Origin: Betaproteobacteria bacterium | GTDB lineage: Bacteria; Pseudomonadota; Gammaproteobacteria; Burkholderiales; Rhodocyclaceae | Assembly: GCA_016234745.1 (NCBI GenBank) | Contig: JACRAR010000012.1 | Coordinates: 1-61,669 of the forward strand | Direction: 5' to 3' | Length of the DNA stretch: 61,669 bases | Part shown: positions 26,955 through 36,106 of the stretch, piece after piece | Layout: each line of letters starts with the position of its first letter | Numbering within the stretch: position 1 is the stretch's first letter | Notes under the pieces: model-generated | The model's input: only the letters and a program-made list of their open reading frames with translations | Told to the model about the DNA's origin: nothing | The model's database searches: none | Translations under genes and position numbers: made by a program

Positions 26955-26975
26955 TCCTGAGGATCGGAACAGAAA

Positions 26976-29669
26976 ATGAGTTTGGTCAGTACCGGCGTCA
27001 CCGGGCTAATTGCAGCACAAATGGGTCTGCAGACGACCGGGCATAACATCGCCAATGCCTCGACGCCTGGCTACAACCGCCAGACCCTGATTCAAACCAC
27101 CAATACGCCAATGTTCTCCAGTGCCGGGTTTTTTGGCCAGGGTACTAATGTTTCCAACATCACGCGAATTTACAACGATTTCCAGAGCAAGCAGGTATTG
27201 AGTTCGGAAACCACGGCAGCCCAACTCAGCACCTACTCCACCGAAATTTCCCAGATCGACAACATGCTGGCGGATCCCAACGCTGGCCTGAGCCCTGCCA
27301 TGCAGGCGTTTTTCAATGCCCTGGAGGAGGCCTCGGCGAATCCAGCCTCGATTCCGGCACGACAGTCGGTTCTTTCCGCAGGACAAGGCATGGTCGCGCG
27401 CTTCCAGTCGATCAATCAGCGTCTCGACGACATACGTTCAGGCATCAATCAACAAATCAGCTCCGAGGCGAGCAAGATCAATTCCTATGTGGTGCAGCTC
27501 AAGGATCTGAACCAGCGCATCATCGTTGCCCAGTCGGCAGGGTCGCTGCAACCCGCCAATGACCTGCTGGACCAGCGCGATCAGCTGGTTGCCGATCTCA
27601 ACAAGGAAATTCGCATCACGACGCACACCGAGACGGATGGCACCGTCAGCGTTTTCTTCGGCAGCGGCCAGCCGCTGCTGGTGGGATCTTCCAGTTTCAA
27701 GATTTATGCTTCGCCGGCGCAGGATGACTTGACGCGGATGGTGGTCACCCTGCAGGACGTCAACGGGAGCTTCACGAACATACCGGAGGCTTTGGTGAAT
27801 GGCGGCAATCTTGGCGGGTTGCTGCAGTTCCGCTCGGAAACCCTGGACTTGGCTCAAAACAGCCTGGGACGCATAGCTACGGTATTCGGTTCGACATTCA
27901 ATGCGCAGCATCTGCTGGGCCAGGACATGAACGGTGCCCTGGGCAAAAACTTCTTCAACGTTCCGCAGTCGGGCCAGTTGGTGCTGGGCAACATCACCAA
28001 TACGGGCAGTGCGAAAGTGGCCCTGACTTTCGATGATTTCGCCGATCTGACTGCCAGCGATTACCGGCTTACCATGACCGCAGCCAATACCGTCACGCTG
28101 TTGCGGACTTCCGATAACAAGACCTGGAGTGGTACCGGCAATAATCAGGCCGAGGCGATGGCGAGCCTGATGTCTCAGGTGAATGCGAATGAGCCGCAGG
28201 GATTTACTCTGACACTGAGCGGGATAGGGACGATGAGCATCGGGGATACTTTCCTGATACGCCCAACCCGCTACGGTGCTCGCGACATTTCCATGGCGGT
28301 CACCGATTCCCGCAGCATCGCTCTGGCTGCCCCTATTCGCACTGCAATCACGGCGAGCAACGCCGGTACTGCGCGCATCAGCGCCGGTGTCGTCAGCGAT
28401 GTGGCGGCAGGCCTCTCCGCGCCGTTCAATATCACCTACGAGGCCGGCCCACCCGCCAGCCTGTTCGGGTTTCCTGTTGGTGCCTCCGTGGATGTGGCGG
28501 GCCAGACCTACAAGATCACCAGCCCGAATTCGCGGGTTTCCTATGTTTCAGGATCGAATATCAGCTTCAACGGCGTCGCGATATCGATATCGGATGGCGG
28601 AGCAGAACCCGCGGATGGTGATGTATTTACCATTCCACCTGCATTATTCAAACCCCTGTTCGGCAACCCAACGACGGATCCGCTGACCGGGGTGGCATTG
28701 GGCGGGGTTCCGCCAAAGACACCGCTGACTGTCATCGCAGGGGTCAACGACAGGTTCGATCTCGCGCAAGATGGCGGCGCACCGCTCACAATCACGCTGA
28801 CTCCGGGCACTTATCAAACACCGGGTGCGATTGCGGCACAAATGCAGATCGACGTGAATAGCGCGCTCGGCGTGGGAAGCGTGACCGTGACGCTGGCGCA
28901 GAATAATTTGCTCCAATTGACTTCCGCAACTCCTGGCGGATCGGTTGATTTGACGCCATATCTGGAGCAGGTGCCGCTCGACTTGAGCGTCACGCCTCTG
29001 GCATCGGCCACGCTCTCCAATCTCGGTGGCGGCGTCCTGTCCGCCGGCGTGGTGAGCAGGACCAGCAGCCTGCCGGCAACGCCGATCACGCTCCAGTATC
29101 TTGAAGCAACGACCGATCCGGTGACCTTTGCGGCCATTCCCGCCCGCTTGACCGGATTGCCGGTCGGCAGCGTCGTGACCGTGACGCCTGTCGGGGGCGG
29201 CGCGGCGACCAGCTATACGATCCTGCAAGCCACCGACTACATACCCTACACTTCGGAATCCGACATTGCCTTCAATGGCATCAGTTTCAGCATCAGCGGA
29301 ATACCGATCAATGGCGACTCGTTTACGATAGGCCCCAATCCGACCGGGGTCAGCGACAACCGCAATGCCTTGCTGCTGGGCAGCCTGCAGACGAAAAATA
29401 CCATCGATGGCGGCACTGCGAGCTATCAGACGGCGTATTCCCAAATGGTCAGCCAAATCGGCAACAAGGCCCGCGAAGTCCAGGTTGCCTCCAGCGCGCA
29501 GGATACCCTGGTCAAGCAGGGGCAGGATGTGATTCAGTCGGCTTCGGGTGTGAACCTCGATGAAGAGGCCGCCAATTTGATTCGCTACCAGCAGGCCTAC
29601 CAGGCCTCGGCAAAAATGATCGACGTCGCCAGCAAGTTGTTTGCCGAAGTGCTGGCACTAGGCAAGTAG
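26976..29669 (+). CDS. flgK: Hook-filament junction protein FlgK (HAP1), very long
   Basis: 897 aa, against about 550 in enterics. The N-terminus (TGVTGLIAAQMGLQTTGHNI, NASTPGYNRQ) and C-terminus (NLDEEAANLIRYQQAYQASA) are normal. The insert includes a duplicated module, near residues 465-560 (SGSNISFNGVAISI) and 684-790 (SESDIAFNGISFSI), each ending in a GD-[VS]-FTI strand. Between them is an IN-like module (about 582-660, VIAGVNDRFDLAQDGG) like those of FlgE. Confidence 0.95.
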   Translation: MSLVSTGVTGLIAAQMGLQTTGHNIANASTPGYNRQTLIQTTNTPMFSSAGFFGQGTNVSNITRIYNDFQSKQVLSSETTAAQLSTYSTEISQIDNMLADPNAGLSPAMQAFFNALEEASANPASIPARQSVLSAGQGMVARFQSINQRLDDIRSGINQQISSEASKINSYVVQLKDLNQRIIVAQSAGSLQPANDLLDQRDQLVADLNKEIRITTHTETDGTVSVFFGSGQPLLVGSSSFKIYASPAQDDLTRMVVTLQDVNGSFTNIPEALVNGGNLGGLLQFRSETLDLAQNSLGRIATVFGSTFNAQHLLGQDMNGALGKNFFNVPQSGQLVLGNITNTGSAKVALTFDDFADLTASDYRLTMTAANTVTLLRTSDNKTWSGTGNNQAEAMASLMSQVNANEPQGFTLTLSGIGTMSIGDTFLIRPTRYGARDISMAVTDSRSIALAAPIRTAITASNAGTARISAGVVSDVAAGLSAPFNITYEAGPPASLFGFPVGASVDVAGQTYKITSPNSRVSYVSGSNISFNGVAISISDGGAEPADGDVFTIPPALFKPLFGNPTTDPLTGVALGGVPPKTPLTVIAGVNDRFDLAQDGGAPLTITLTPGTYQTPGAIAAQMQIDVNSALGVGSVTVTLAQNNLLQLTSATPGGSVDLTPYLEQVPLDLSVTPLASATLSNLGGGVLSAGVVSRTSSLPATPITLQYLEATTDPVTFAAIPARLTGLPVGSVVTVTPVGGGAATSYTILQATDYIPYTSESDIAFNGISFSISGIPINGDSFTIGPNPTGVSDNRNALLLGSLQTKNTIDGGTASYQTAYSQMVSQIGNKAREVQVASSAQDTLVKQGQDVIQSASGVNLDEEAANLIRYQQAYQASAKMIDVASKLFAEVLALGK

Positions 29670-29700
29670 AAGACACAATCAGTAGCGCACGGAGAAAGAC

Positions 29701-31800
29701 ATGCGTATCAGCACCGGAATGATCTACGACAGCGGCCTGAGAAGCGTGCAGGGCCAGACCAGTACCATGTTACATGCCCAGCAGCAGATTTCCACGGGGC
29801 GCAGGATGCTGTCTCCATCCGAGGATCCGGTCGCTTCCGCACGCGCCCTGGATGTCAATCAGGCCAAGGAAATCAATGCCCAGTACAGCGTGACCCAGAG
29901 CAACGCCAAGAGCCTCATCGGTCTGGTGGATGGCCAGCTTTCCTCGGTCGACGACCTGCTGGTGCGGGTACGCGAACTGGCGGTCCAGGCGGGGGATGCC
30001 GCGTTGTCTTCGAGCGACCTGCGGGCAATTTCGAGCGAGTTGCGCGCGCATTTCGACGAGCTAATCGGACTTGCCAACAGTACGGATGGCACGGGGCAGT
30101 ATCTGTTCTCGGGCTACCAGGGTTCCAACAAGCCATTTGCCGGCAGTGTTGAAAGCGGCGTGGTCTACCAGGGCGATGACGGACAACGCGCCTTGCGCCT
30201 GTCGAGTTCACGCAATATTCCGGTCAGCGATTCAGGCAACAGCATTTTCATGAACATCAAGAATGGCAATGGCGTATTTGCCACGAACTCGCAGCAGCTC
30301 CATTCCACCAATGCCTATGGCATCACTGCGGACAAGATCACCTTGAGCAATCCGCCGTCGGCGACCGGCGATCTGGAAATGCGGTTCTGGGTGGATGCGG
30401 CAGGAGACCTTGGCACGCCAGATCAGGTGTATTACGACCTGGTCGACACACTTACGCAGAACTCGATTTTTACCGGCACCAAATCCGTGACGGGTGCGGC
30501 AGGCACGTACACAACCCCCTATACCAGCGGCATTCCGATTGCCATCAGCGATGGCGCGGCGCTGGATTACGGTGCGACAGTCGCGGTCACCGGTGCGCCG
30601 CAAACGGGCGACATTCTTACCCTGCAGCGCAGCACTTCCGATCTCAAGGTGATCCCCAAAACGATGGTGGGCCAATCGGCAAGAGCGACCATCGACAAAG
30701 GGCAGCTTGATCCCGCCGATCCGATGGCGCTTGCCAAATGGACAAACAGCGCCAACAGCGGCAATCTCGAACTGCGCTTTTGGGTGGATACCGACGATGA
30801 GATGGGCGGTGGTGCGGGCTTGGCGTATTACGATCTGGTCAATGCCGATACGGGGATCTCGGCCTTCAGCGGGAGCACTTCGGCCACAGGCGCTACTGGC
30901 AGCTACACCAATGTGTTTACGAGTGGCGCCGAGATACCTTTGAATGACACAGCGACTGCGGCCACTTTCGATTACGGCGCCATCGTGACTGTGACCGGGA
31001 TGCCTGCCTCGGGGGATACCTTCACCATCAAGAGCAGCACGGATGTTTCCGGCAACGGTTACTTCGTGACTGCGCCCAAACAGGCGGCGGCGGGCAATGC
31101 GGGAACGGGCATCATCGGCACCGGCGAAATACTGGATGCCGCCAAATGGAACAGTCTGGCGAACAGCGGCAAGCTTGAAGTGCGTTTCTGGAATGACACT
31201 TCGATCATTCCCAACAAGCAATATTACGATCTGGTTGATGCCATCACGGAAAAATCCCTGTTCACCGACACGCAATCTACCAGTGGTGGACCGAACAACA
31301 CTTATACGCACCAGTTCAGCAGCGGTGATCCGATTGTCTTCAGCGGCTTGGCGCCGGCTTACGGCGACTTCGGCGTGTCGGTCACCATCAGTGGCACACC
31401 GGCCAGCGGCGACGTGTTTACTCTGAACAACAGCTCCAGCGAAAGCACTTTCGCGACGATCGCACGCTTGATCAAAGCCCTGGAGGCGCCCGACGATCCG
31501 AGCGGCAACAGCAAAATCGAGTTGCAGAATCAACTGGGTTCCGTCCTGACCAATCTCGACATGTCGATTGACAACAATCTGCGTATCCGGGCTGACGTCG
31601 GTTCGCGCCTGGGCGAGGTGGATTCGCTGGAAAGCGTATCGCAGGATCTGAATCTGCAATTCTCGACGACGCTGTCAACGCTGCAGGACCTCGATTATGC
31701 CAAAGCGATTACCGATCTGACGCGTAATCAGACCCAGCTTGAGGCAGCCCAGAAATCATTCGTGAATATTTCCAAACTCTCCCTGTTCAATTATTTCTGA
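29701..31800 (+). CDS. flgL: Hook-filament junction protein FlgL (HAP3), with triple repeat
   Basis: 699 aa, against about 320 in enterics. Flagellin-like ends are MRISTGMIYDSGLRSVQGQT and DLDYAKAITDLTRNQTQLEA. The middle holds three tandem modules of roughly 100-120 aa, starting near residues 213, 336 and 477. Each has an EMRFW/ELRFW/EVRFW strand, a YYDLV strand, a T/S-rich turn and a closing GD-x-[FL]-T strand. No break is seen. It starts 31 bp after flgK and ends 1 bp before the lipoprotein gene. Confidence 0.94.
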   Translation: MRISTGMIYDSGLRSVQGQTSTMLHAQQQISTGRRMLSPSEDPVASARALDVNQAKEINAQYSVTQSNAKSLIGLVDGQLSSVDDLLVRVRELAVQAGDAALSSSDLRAISSELRAHFDELIGLANSTDGTGQYLFSGYQGSNKPFAGSVESGVVYQGDDGQRALRLSSSRNIPVSDSGNSIFMNIKNGNGVFATNSQQLHSTNAYGITADKITLSNPPSATGDLEMRFWVDAAGDLGTPDQVYYDLVDTLTQNSIFTGTKSVTGAAGTYTTPYTSGIPIAISDGAALDYGATVAVTGAPQTGDILTLQRSTSDLKVIPKTMVGQSARATIDKGQLDPADPMALAKWTNSANSGNLELRFWVDTDDEMGGGAGLAYYDLVNADTGISAFSGSTSATGATGSYTNVFTSGAEIPLNDTATAATFDYGAIVTVTGMPASGDTFTIKSSTDVSGNGYFVTAPKQAAAGNAGTGIIGTGEILDAAKWNSLANSGKLEVRFWNDTSIIPNKQYYDLVDAITEKSLFTDTQSTSGGPNNTYTHQFSSGDPIVFSGLAPAYGDFGVSVTISGTPASGDVFTLNNSSSESTFATIARLIKALEAPDDPSGNSKIELQNQLGSVLTNLDMSIDNNLRIRADVGSRLGEVDSLESVSQDLNLQFSTTLSTLQDLDYAKAITDLTRNQTQLEAAQKSFVNISKLSLFNYF

Positions 31801-31801
31801 T

Positions 31802-32347
31802 ATGACAGACCAGCGCACCGCATTACTGCTGATCTTGGCGTTGCTGGGCCTGGCGGGTTGCAGCGGCTACGCTTCGCGGCTTACCGGAAACATTCCACGG
31901 CAAGGCACAACGATTCCAAATTCGACGCTGATGTTGAGTCCTTCGGTGGCGGTTCCGCTCGAGAAGGTCGTATTCTGGGGCGCCTATGCCGGAACGGCCT
32001 ACTCGATACTCGATCCGCTCGCGCCGAACTGGGAAATCGAGGAAGCCCGGTTTCCCAACAACCAGATTCATTTGTCATTAAAAATGAGACGCTACTACGC
32101 CGGCGGTGCGGGCGAGGCGCGTGTCGCGTTTCACCGTCGGGCGCGAGAGCTGGTGCAGTATGGCGGTTTCGAAGGCTATGAAGTGCTCGAGTACAACGAG
32201 GGACTGGAGTCCTCGGTGCTCGGTTCGCAGCGCGTCACCGAGGGCGTGGTTCGCCTTACTGGTCTTGGGATCGAGACCGCCCCGGTTCAGGGCAATCCGC
32301 CGCCTGCCCGGATGACGCCGGCCAGCGCATCGAATCCGCGCTCGTAA
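31802..32347 (+). CDS. Small lipoprotein of unknown function, flgL-linked
   Basis: 181 aa. A lipoprotein signal (LLLILALLGLAGCSGY) gives a lipidated Cys at about residue 20, so the protein is membrane-anchored and probably periplasmic or on the outer membrane. The rest is soluble, with YAGTAYSILDPLAPNWEIEEARF and RRYYAGGAGEARVAFHRRARELV. I do not recognise the family. It starts 1 bp after flgL, so it is co-transcribed, and its last 61 bp overlap fliR on the other strand. Confidence 0.8.
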   Translation: MTDQRTALLLILALLGLAGCSGYASRLTGNIPRQGTTIPNSTLMLSPSVAVPLEKVVFWGAYAGTAYSILDPLAPNWEIEEARFPNNQIHLSLKMRRYYAGGAGEARVAFHRRARELVQYGGFEGYEVLEYNEGLESSVLGSQRVTEGVVRLTGLGIETAPVQGNPPPARMTPASASNPRS

Positions 32348-33078
32348 AGCCGTTCCAGCGCGGTGCCGAAATACGGCATGGCGAGCATCAGGACGGTGAA
32401 GCCGGAGACGATGGTGACTGGAAATCCGACGGCGAAAATGTTGAGGGCCGGTGCAACCCGTGCCAGCACGCCGAGCGCAATGTTGGCGATCAGCAGGGCC
32501 GCAATCAGGGGCAGGGCCAGCATCAAGCCGGCAGAAAACAACGTTGCCGACCAGCTCAATAGCGCCGCAAACCCGCCGGCAGCAAAAGGCGTCGTTGAAA
32601 TCGGCAGCAATTTGAAGCTTTCTCCCAGCACGGAAAGCGTCAACAAGTGTCCGTTCATCGCCAAGAACAAGAGCAGCATCAGCAATCCCAGAAATTCGCT
32701 GATGACGGGAGTCTGCGCCGAAGTCTGCGGATCGTAGAAGGTCGCAAAAGAAAGGCCCATTTGCAGGCCGATCAACTCACCCGCCATGTCGACGGCCGAG
32801 AAGGTGATGCGCAAGGTGAAGCCCAGCACCGCACCGATCAGCATTTGCTGCACCAGCACCAGGAAGCCCAGCCAAGAGCCAGGTGAAATTGCCGGCATTG
32901 GCGGCAACGCCGGGGCCAAGGCAAGGCCGATGGCCAAGCCGATCACCAGCCGGATTTGCCCGGACAGCCCGGCATTGTTGAAAACAGGCGCAACTGACAG
33001 CAAGGTCAGAATCCGCGCCAGCGGAAAAATGAACAGCGACACCCATGTATCGAGTTGCGCCGCAGTGAAAGAAATCAT
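32287..33078 (-). CDS. fliR: Flagellar export gate protein FliR
   Basis: 263 aa with about six hydrophobic segments. The N-terminal FPLARILTLLSVAPVFNNAGLSGQIRL-type region (split here by length) and VDMAGELIGLQMGLSFATFYDP are diagnostic. FliR, with FliP and FliQ, forms the export core. The last 61 bp overlap the lipoprotein gene on the opposite strand. A repeat sits between it and fliQ. Confidence 0.96.
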   Translation of the reverse strand: MISFTAAQLDTWVSLFIFPLARILTLLSVAPVFNNAGLSGQIRLVIGLAIGLALAPALPPMPAISPGSWLGFLVLVQQMLIGAVLGFTLRITFSAVDMAGELIGLQMGLSFATFYDPQTSAQTPVISEFLGLLMLLLFLAMNGHLLTLSVLGESFKLLPISTTPFAAGGFAALLSWSATLFSAGLMLALPLIAALLIANIALGVLARVAPALNIFAVGFPVTIVSGFTVLMLAMPYFGTALERLYERGFDALAGVIRAGGGLP

Positions 33079-33101
33079 GTTCTGGGAGCGCCCACGGCGC
33101 T

Positions 33102-33130
33102 AGTGCCCGTATTTGTTTCCGGGGTGCTAG
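33102..33130 (-). repeat. Dispersed TAG-linked repeat between fliQ and fliR
   Basis: The plus strand reads AGTGCCCGTATTTG, TTTCC, GGGGTGCTAG. On the minus strand it begins TAGCACCCCGGAAAC and ends CGGGCACT. It lies 11 bp past the fliQ stop. Closest relatives are at 49171 and 58211. A weak imperfect stem (AGTGCCCG with CGGGGTGCT) is possible on the plus strand. Confidence 0.55.
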
Positions 33131-33140
33131 AGATGGTTCC

Positions 33141-33410
33141 CTAGCCGATGATGCCGGGAATGCCTTCGAAGAGCCGCCGCATGTAGTCGGTGATCAAGGT
33201 CAGCATCCATGGACCGGCGACCACCAGGGTGACGAAGATCACCAGGAGTTTGGGAACGAAAGACAGGGTTGCCTCGTTGATTTGCGTTGCCGCCTGAAAC
33301 ACGCTGACCAGCAGGCCGGTGACCAGCGCGGCGATGAACAACGGTGCCGAAACCAGCAGCATGATTTCCAGCGCTTCACGGCCGATGTTGATGACAGTCG
33401 TAGGGGTCAT
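33141..33410 (-). CDS. fliQ: Flagellar export gate protein FliQ
   Basis: 89 aa, two hydrophobic helices (about residues 15-38 and 52-72). AAPLFIAALVTGLLVSVFQA-type sequence (with SAPLF) and TQINEATLSFVPKL are diagnostic. It packs around the FliP/FliR core. It lies 12 bp after fliP. Confidence 0.96.
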   Translation of the reverse strand: MTPTTVINIGREALEIMLLVSAPLFIAALVTGLLVSVFQAATQINEATLSFVPKLLVIFVTLVVAGPWMLTLITDYMRRLFEGIPGIIG

Positions 33411-33422
33411 GATTTGTATTCC

Positions 33423-34157
33423 TTATCCGAAACTCTGAACGAGCGAGCCAATCAGCAGATTCCAGCCATCCACGAGCACGAACAGCATGATCTTGAAGGG
33501 GAGGGAGACGATCACGGGCGACATCATCATCATCCCCATCGACATCAGCACCGAGGCGACCACCATGTCGATAATCAGGAAGGGGATAAAAACGATGAAG
33601 CCGATCTGGAAAGCGGTTTTCAATTCGCTGGTCACGAATGCAGGAATCAGGACGCGCATCGGCACCTGATCCGCCGATGCCGGCTTGGGTTGCTTGGCAA
33701 TCTTGGTGAACAGGGTCAGATCGGGCTCGCGCGTCTGCTTGATCATGAATCCACGCAATGGAATTGCGCCGCGCTCAAGCGCCTCGCTGAAGCTGATCTT
33801 GTTTTCCGCCAGCGGCAGGTAGGCATCGGTATAAATCCTGTCGGCTACGGGCGCCATGATGAAGAAGGTCAGGAACAGCGCCAGCCCGGCCAGCACCTGG
33901 TTCGGCGGCGCGCTTTGGGTGCCGAGGGCGTGGCGCAACAACGACAGCACGATGATGATGCGCGTAAAGCTGGTCATCATGAGAATGATGGCCGGCAGGA
34001 AACTCAGGCTGGTGAGCAGCAGCAAGGTCTGGATCGACAGCGACCACTGGGTGCCGCCGCCGGCCGCCTGGGTGCTGGTTATGGCAGGCAATACCTGCGC
34101 CACGGCCAGTGCAGGGAGTACCAGTCCAACTAACGGGAGAAGATGCTTAACGCGCAT
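33423..34157 (-). CDS. fliP: Flagellar export gate protein FliP
   Basis: 244 aa. A signal peptide (about 1-20) is followed by four membrane segments. [20 protein letters not shown] and the C-terminal [20 protein letters not shown] are nearly invariant in the family. The start overlaps fliO by 11 bp. Confidence 0.97.
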   Translation of the reverse strand: MRVKHLLPLVGLVLPALAVAQVLPAITSTQAAGGGTQWSLSIQTLLLLTSLSFLPAIILMMTSFTRIIIVLSLLRHALGTQSAPPNQVLAGLALFLTFFIMAPVADRIYTDAYLPLAENKISFSEALERGAIPLRGFMIKQTREPDLTLFTKIAKQPKPASADQVPMRVLIPAFVTSELKTAFQIGFIVFIPFLIIDMVVASVLMSMGMMMMSPVIVSLPFKIMLFVLVDGWNLLIGSLVQSFG

Positions 34158-34572
34158 GACGACGTTCTGTGACCTGCTTCAACCAACCGGCAAAATCCAA
34201 ACCGCCCGGGCTGACCGGCTTGTCGTTCGGTGCATCCCTGCGCGGCAATTGGTGCAGCGCCGAGACACTGCCGGGTGCGACCCCCAGTACCAGCCAGGTT
34301 TCACCCACTTCCACTACAACAACTCGTTCCCGCGTGCCTACCGCGGTTGCGGCCACCACGCGCAACAGGCCGGCGCCGGCACCGCGCGGCGCGGACAAAC
34401 GCTTGAGCAGGTAAAGCGTGCCCAATAGCAGCAACACGACAACGACCAGACTGAGAATCACCTGGAACAGGCTGCTGCCCGCTTCGAACGGTGTTGCAGA
34501 AGACTCGGCCTTTGCCAGGGCAGGTAGTGCCGCGACGATTGAAAGCAGAATGTGAAGGCGCTGTGTATTCAT
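34147..34572 (-). CDS. fliO: Flagellar export assembly protein FliO
   Basis: 141 aa. A signal-like segment (about 1-21) and one membrane helix ([19 protein letters not shown]) lead to a cytoplasmic tail with [20 protein letters not shown], the conserved FliO core. FliO helps FliP assemble. Its ATG is only 4 bp from a perfect 10-bp hairpin, so translation initiation may be controlled. Confidence 0.92.
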   Translation of the reverse strand: MNTQRLHILLSIVAALPALAKAESSATPFEAGSSLFQVILSLVVVVLLLLGTLYLLKRLSAPRGAGAGLLRVVAATAVGTRERVVVVEVGETWLVLGVAPGSVSALHQLPRRDAPNDKPVSPGGLDFAGWLKQVTERRHAR

Positions 34573-34576
34573 CGCG

Positions 34577-34601
34577 CTGGCAAGGTTTTCGACCTTGCCA
34601 G
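34577..34601 (-). promoter_or_regulatory. Strong hairpin immediately before the fliO start codon
   Basis: A perfect 10-bp stem (CTGGCAAGGT and ACCTTGCCAG) with a 5-nt loop ends 4 nt before the fliO ATG. The only purine-rich Shine-Dalgarno-like sequence (AAGG) is inside the stem. No T-run follows on either strand, so it does not look like a simple intrinsic terminator. Confidence 0.65.
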
Positions 34602-34654
34602 CTTAGCGCGGGGGGATTTGGATTAGGCGCGGATCAGAAAGGAAATTCGCGCCC

Positions 34655-34668
34655 TATTTGGGCAATTG
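34655..34668 (-). terminator. Small GC hairpin after fliN (weak)
   Basis: GCCC and GGGC flank a 5-nt A/T-rich loop about 10 bp past the fliN stop. The stem is short and has no clear U-tract, so termination is doubtful. It may be part of the structured fliN-fliO junction. Confidence 0.2.
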
Positions 34669-34678
34669 ATACGCTGAC

Positions 34679-35089
34679 CTAGCGCAGCTTGTTGAGCCGC
34701 TCGTGAGGCGTGGCAATATCGGTGAGGCGTATGCCGAACTTGTCGTTGACCACCACGACCTCGCCTTGGGCGATCAGCGTGCCATTCACCAGCACGACCA
34801 TCGGTTCACCCGCCAGGCCGTCCAGCTCGACGACCGAGCCATGCGCCAGTTGCAGCAGATCGCGGATTGATATATGCGTGCGGCCGAGTTCCACGGTAAG
34901 ACTCACCGGGATATCGAGAATCATGCTGTAGTCGTTGAGATTCCCCTGCTTATCGGCGCCCTCGGAGAATTGCTCGAACACCTTGGTCGCCGGAGTCACC
35001 TCCGGTGGCGCTGCCTCGGCTTGCGCCTGTTCCCCCATGGCTGCTGCCCAATCGTCGTCGGAGACCTGTCCCTCTTCTTCGCTCATCAT
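34679..35089 (-). CDS. fliN: Flagellar motor switch protein FliN
   Basis: 136 aa. An acidic N-terminal extension of about 50 residues precedes the SpoA domain with ILDIPVSLTVELGRTHISIR and NDKFGIRLTDI. FliN forms the base of the C ring with FliM. It starts 22 bp after fliM and is followed by a 106-bp structured gap before fliO. Confidence 0.97.
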   Translation of the reverse strand: MMSEEEGQVSDDDWAAAMGEQAQAEAAPPEVTPATKVFEQFSEGADKQGNLNDYSMILDIPVSLTVELGRTHISIRDLLQLAHGSVVELDGLAGEPMVVLVNGTLIAQGEVVVVNDKFGIRLTDIATPHERLNKLR

Positions 35090-35111
35090 ATTCTCCTGCT
35101 GGGTAGAGTTT

Positions 35112-36104
35112 TCATTGTGGCTGTTCCAGTTCGTCCTGCGCCAGGAAACGGTCGACCTTCAGGGCATATTGACCGTTGCGGATGCCGTATTTCGCCGCGA
35201 TCACCGGCATGTCGTTGATATGGACATTGATCAGGTCGGGGATCGGGATCGGGATGATATCGCCCACTTTCAATTCCATGATTTCGCCGAGCGTGATTTT
35301 CCGGGTGGCCAATGGCGCGACCAGGTCGAGTTCGGCTTTTTGCAATTGACGCCGCAGCATGGATGTCCAGCGCTTGTCGGATGAGACCTGGTCGCTGTGC
35401 ATGGTGCTGTAGAGGATTTCGCGGATCGGCTCAACCATCGAATACGGCAGGCAGATATGCATTTCCGACGAAGCGCCGGAGAACTCGATATTGAATGTGA
35501 CGGCGACAATCACTTCCGCGGGAGTCGCGATATTGGCGAATTGGGTATTCATCTCCGAACGCAAATATTCGAAGGTCAACTCATATACGGGCTTCCACGA
35601 TTTTTCGTATTCGGCGAAGATGACGCCGAGCAGCCCCTGAATGATGCGCTGCTCGGTGGCGGTGAAGTCACGGCCTTCGACGCGGCTGTGAAAACGCCCG
35701 TCGCCGCCGAACATGTTGTCCACCACCAGGAACACCAGATTCGGGTCCAGCACGATCAGGCCCGTACCGCGCAGGGGCTTGACCTGGACCAGGTTCAAGT
35801 TGGTCGGCACTACCAGGTTGCGGATGAACTCGCTGTATTTCTGCACCCGCACCGGACCAACGGAAATTTCGGCATTGCGGTGCATGTAATTGAACAATCC
35901 AATGCGCAAGAAACGGGCGAAACGTTCGTTGATGAGCTCGAGCGTCGGCATGCGCCCACGCACGATGCGTTCCTGGCGTCCGATATCGTAGGATTTGACT
36001 GCGCTGGCGCCATCCCCATCGGCAGCGGCGACTTCCTCGACATCGCCCGTCACGCCTTTCAACAGGGCATCGACTTCTTCCTGCGACAGAAAATCCTGGC
36101 TCAT
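35112..36104 (-). CDS. fliM: Flagellar motor switch protein FliM
   Basis: 330 aa. The N-terminal MSQDFLSQEEVDALLKG is the CheY-P binding peptide. The middle domain has NMFGGDGRFHSRVEGRDFT and the C-terminal SpoA domain has VPIPIPDLI-like IIPIPIPDLINVHINDMPV. It lies 2 bp after fliL. Confidence 0.97.
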   Translation of the reverse strand: MSQDFLSQEEVDALLKGVTGDVEEVAAADGDGASAVKSYDIGRQERIVRGRMPTLELINERFARFLRIGLFNYMHRNAEISVGPVRVQKYSEFIRNLVVPTNLNLVQVKPLRGTGLIVLDPNLVFLVVDNMFGGDGRFHSRVEGRDFTATEQRIIQGLLGVIFAEYEKSWKPVYELTFEYLRSEMNTQFANIATPAEVIVAVTFNIEFSGASSEMHICLPYSMVEPIREILYSTMHSDQVSSDKRWTSMLRRQLQKAELDLVAPLATRKITLGEIMELKVGDIIPIPIPDLINVHINDMPVIAAKYGIRNGQYALKVDRFLAQDELEQPQ

Positions 36105-36106
36105 TA

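Noticed and set aside
30232-31659. 475-codon minus-strand frame opposite flgL
   Set aside because: Antisense shadow; flgL is clearly coding with conserved ends.
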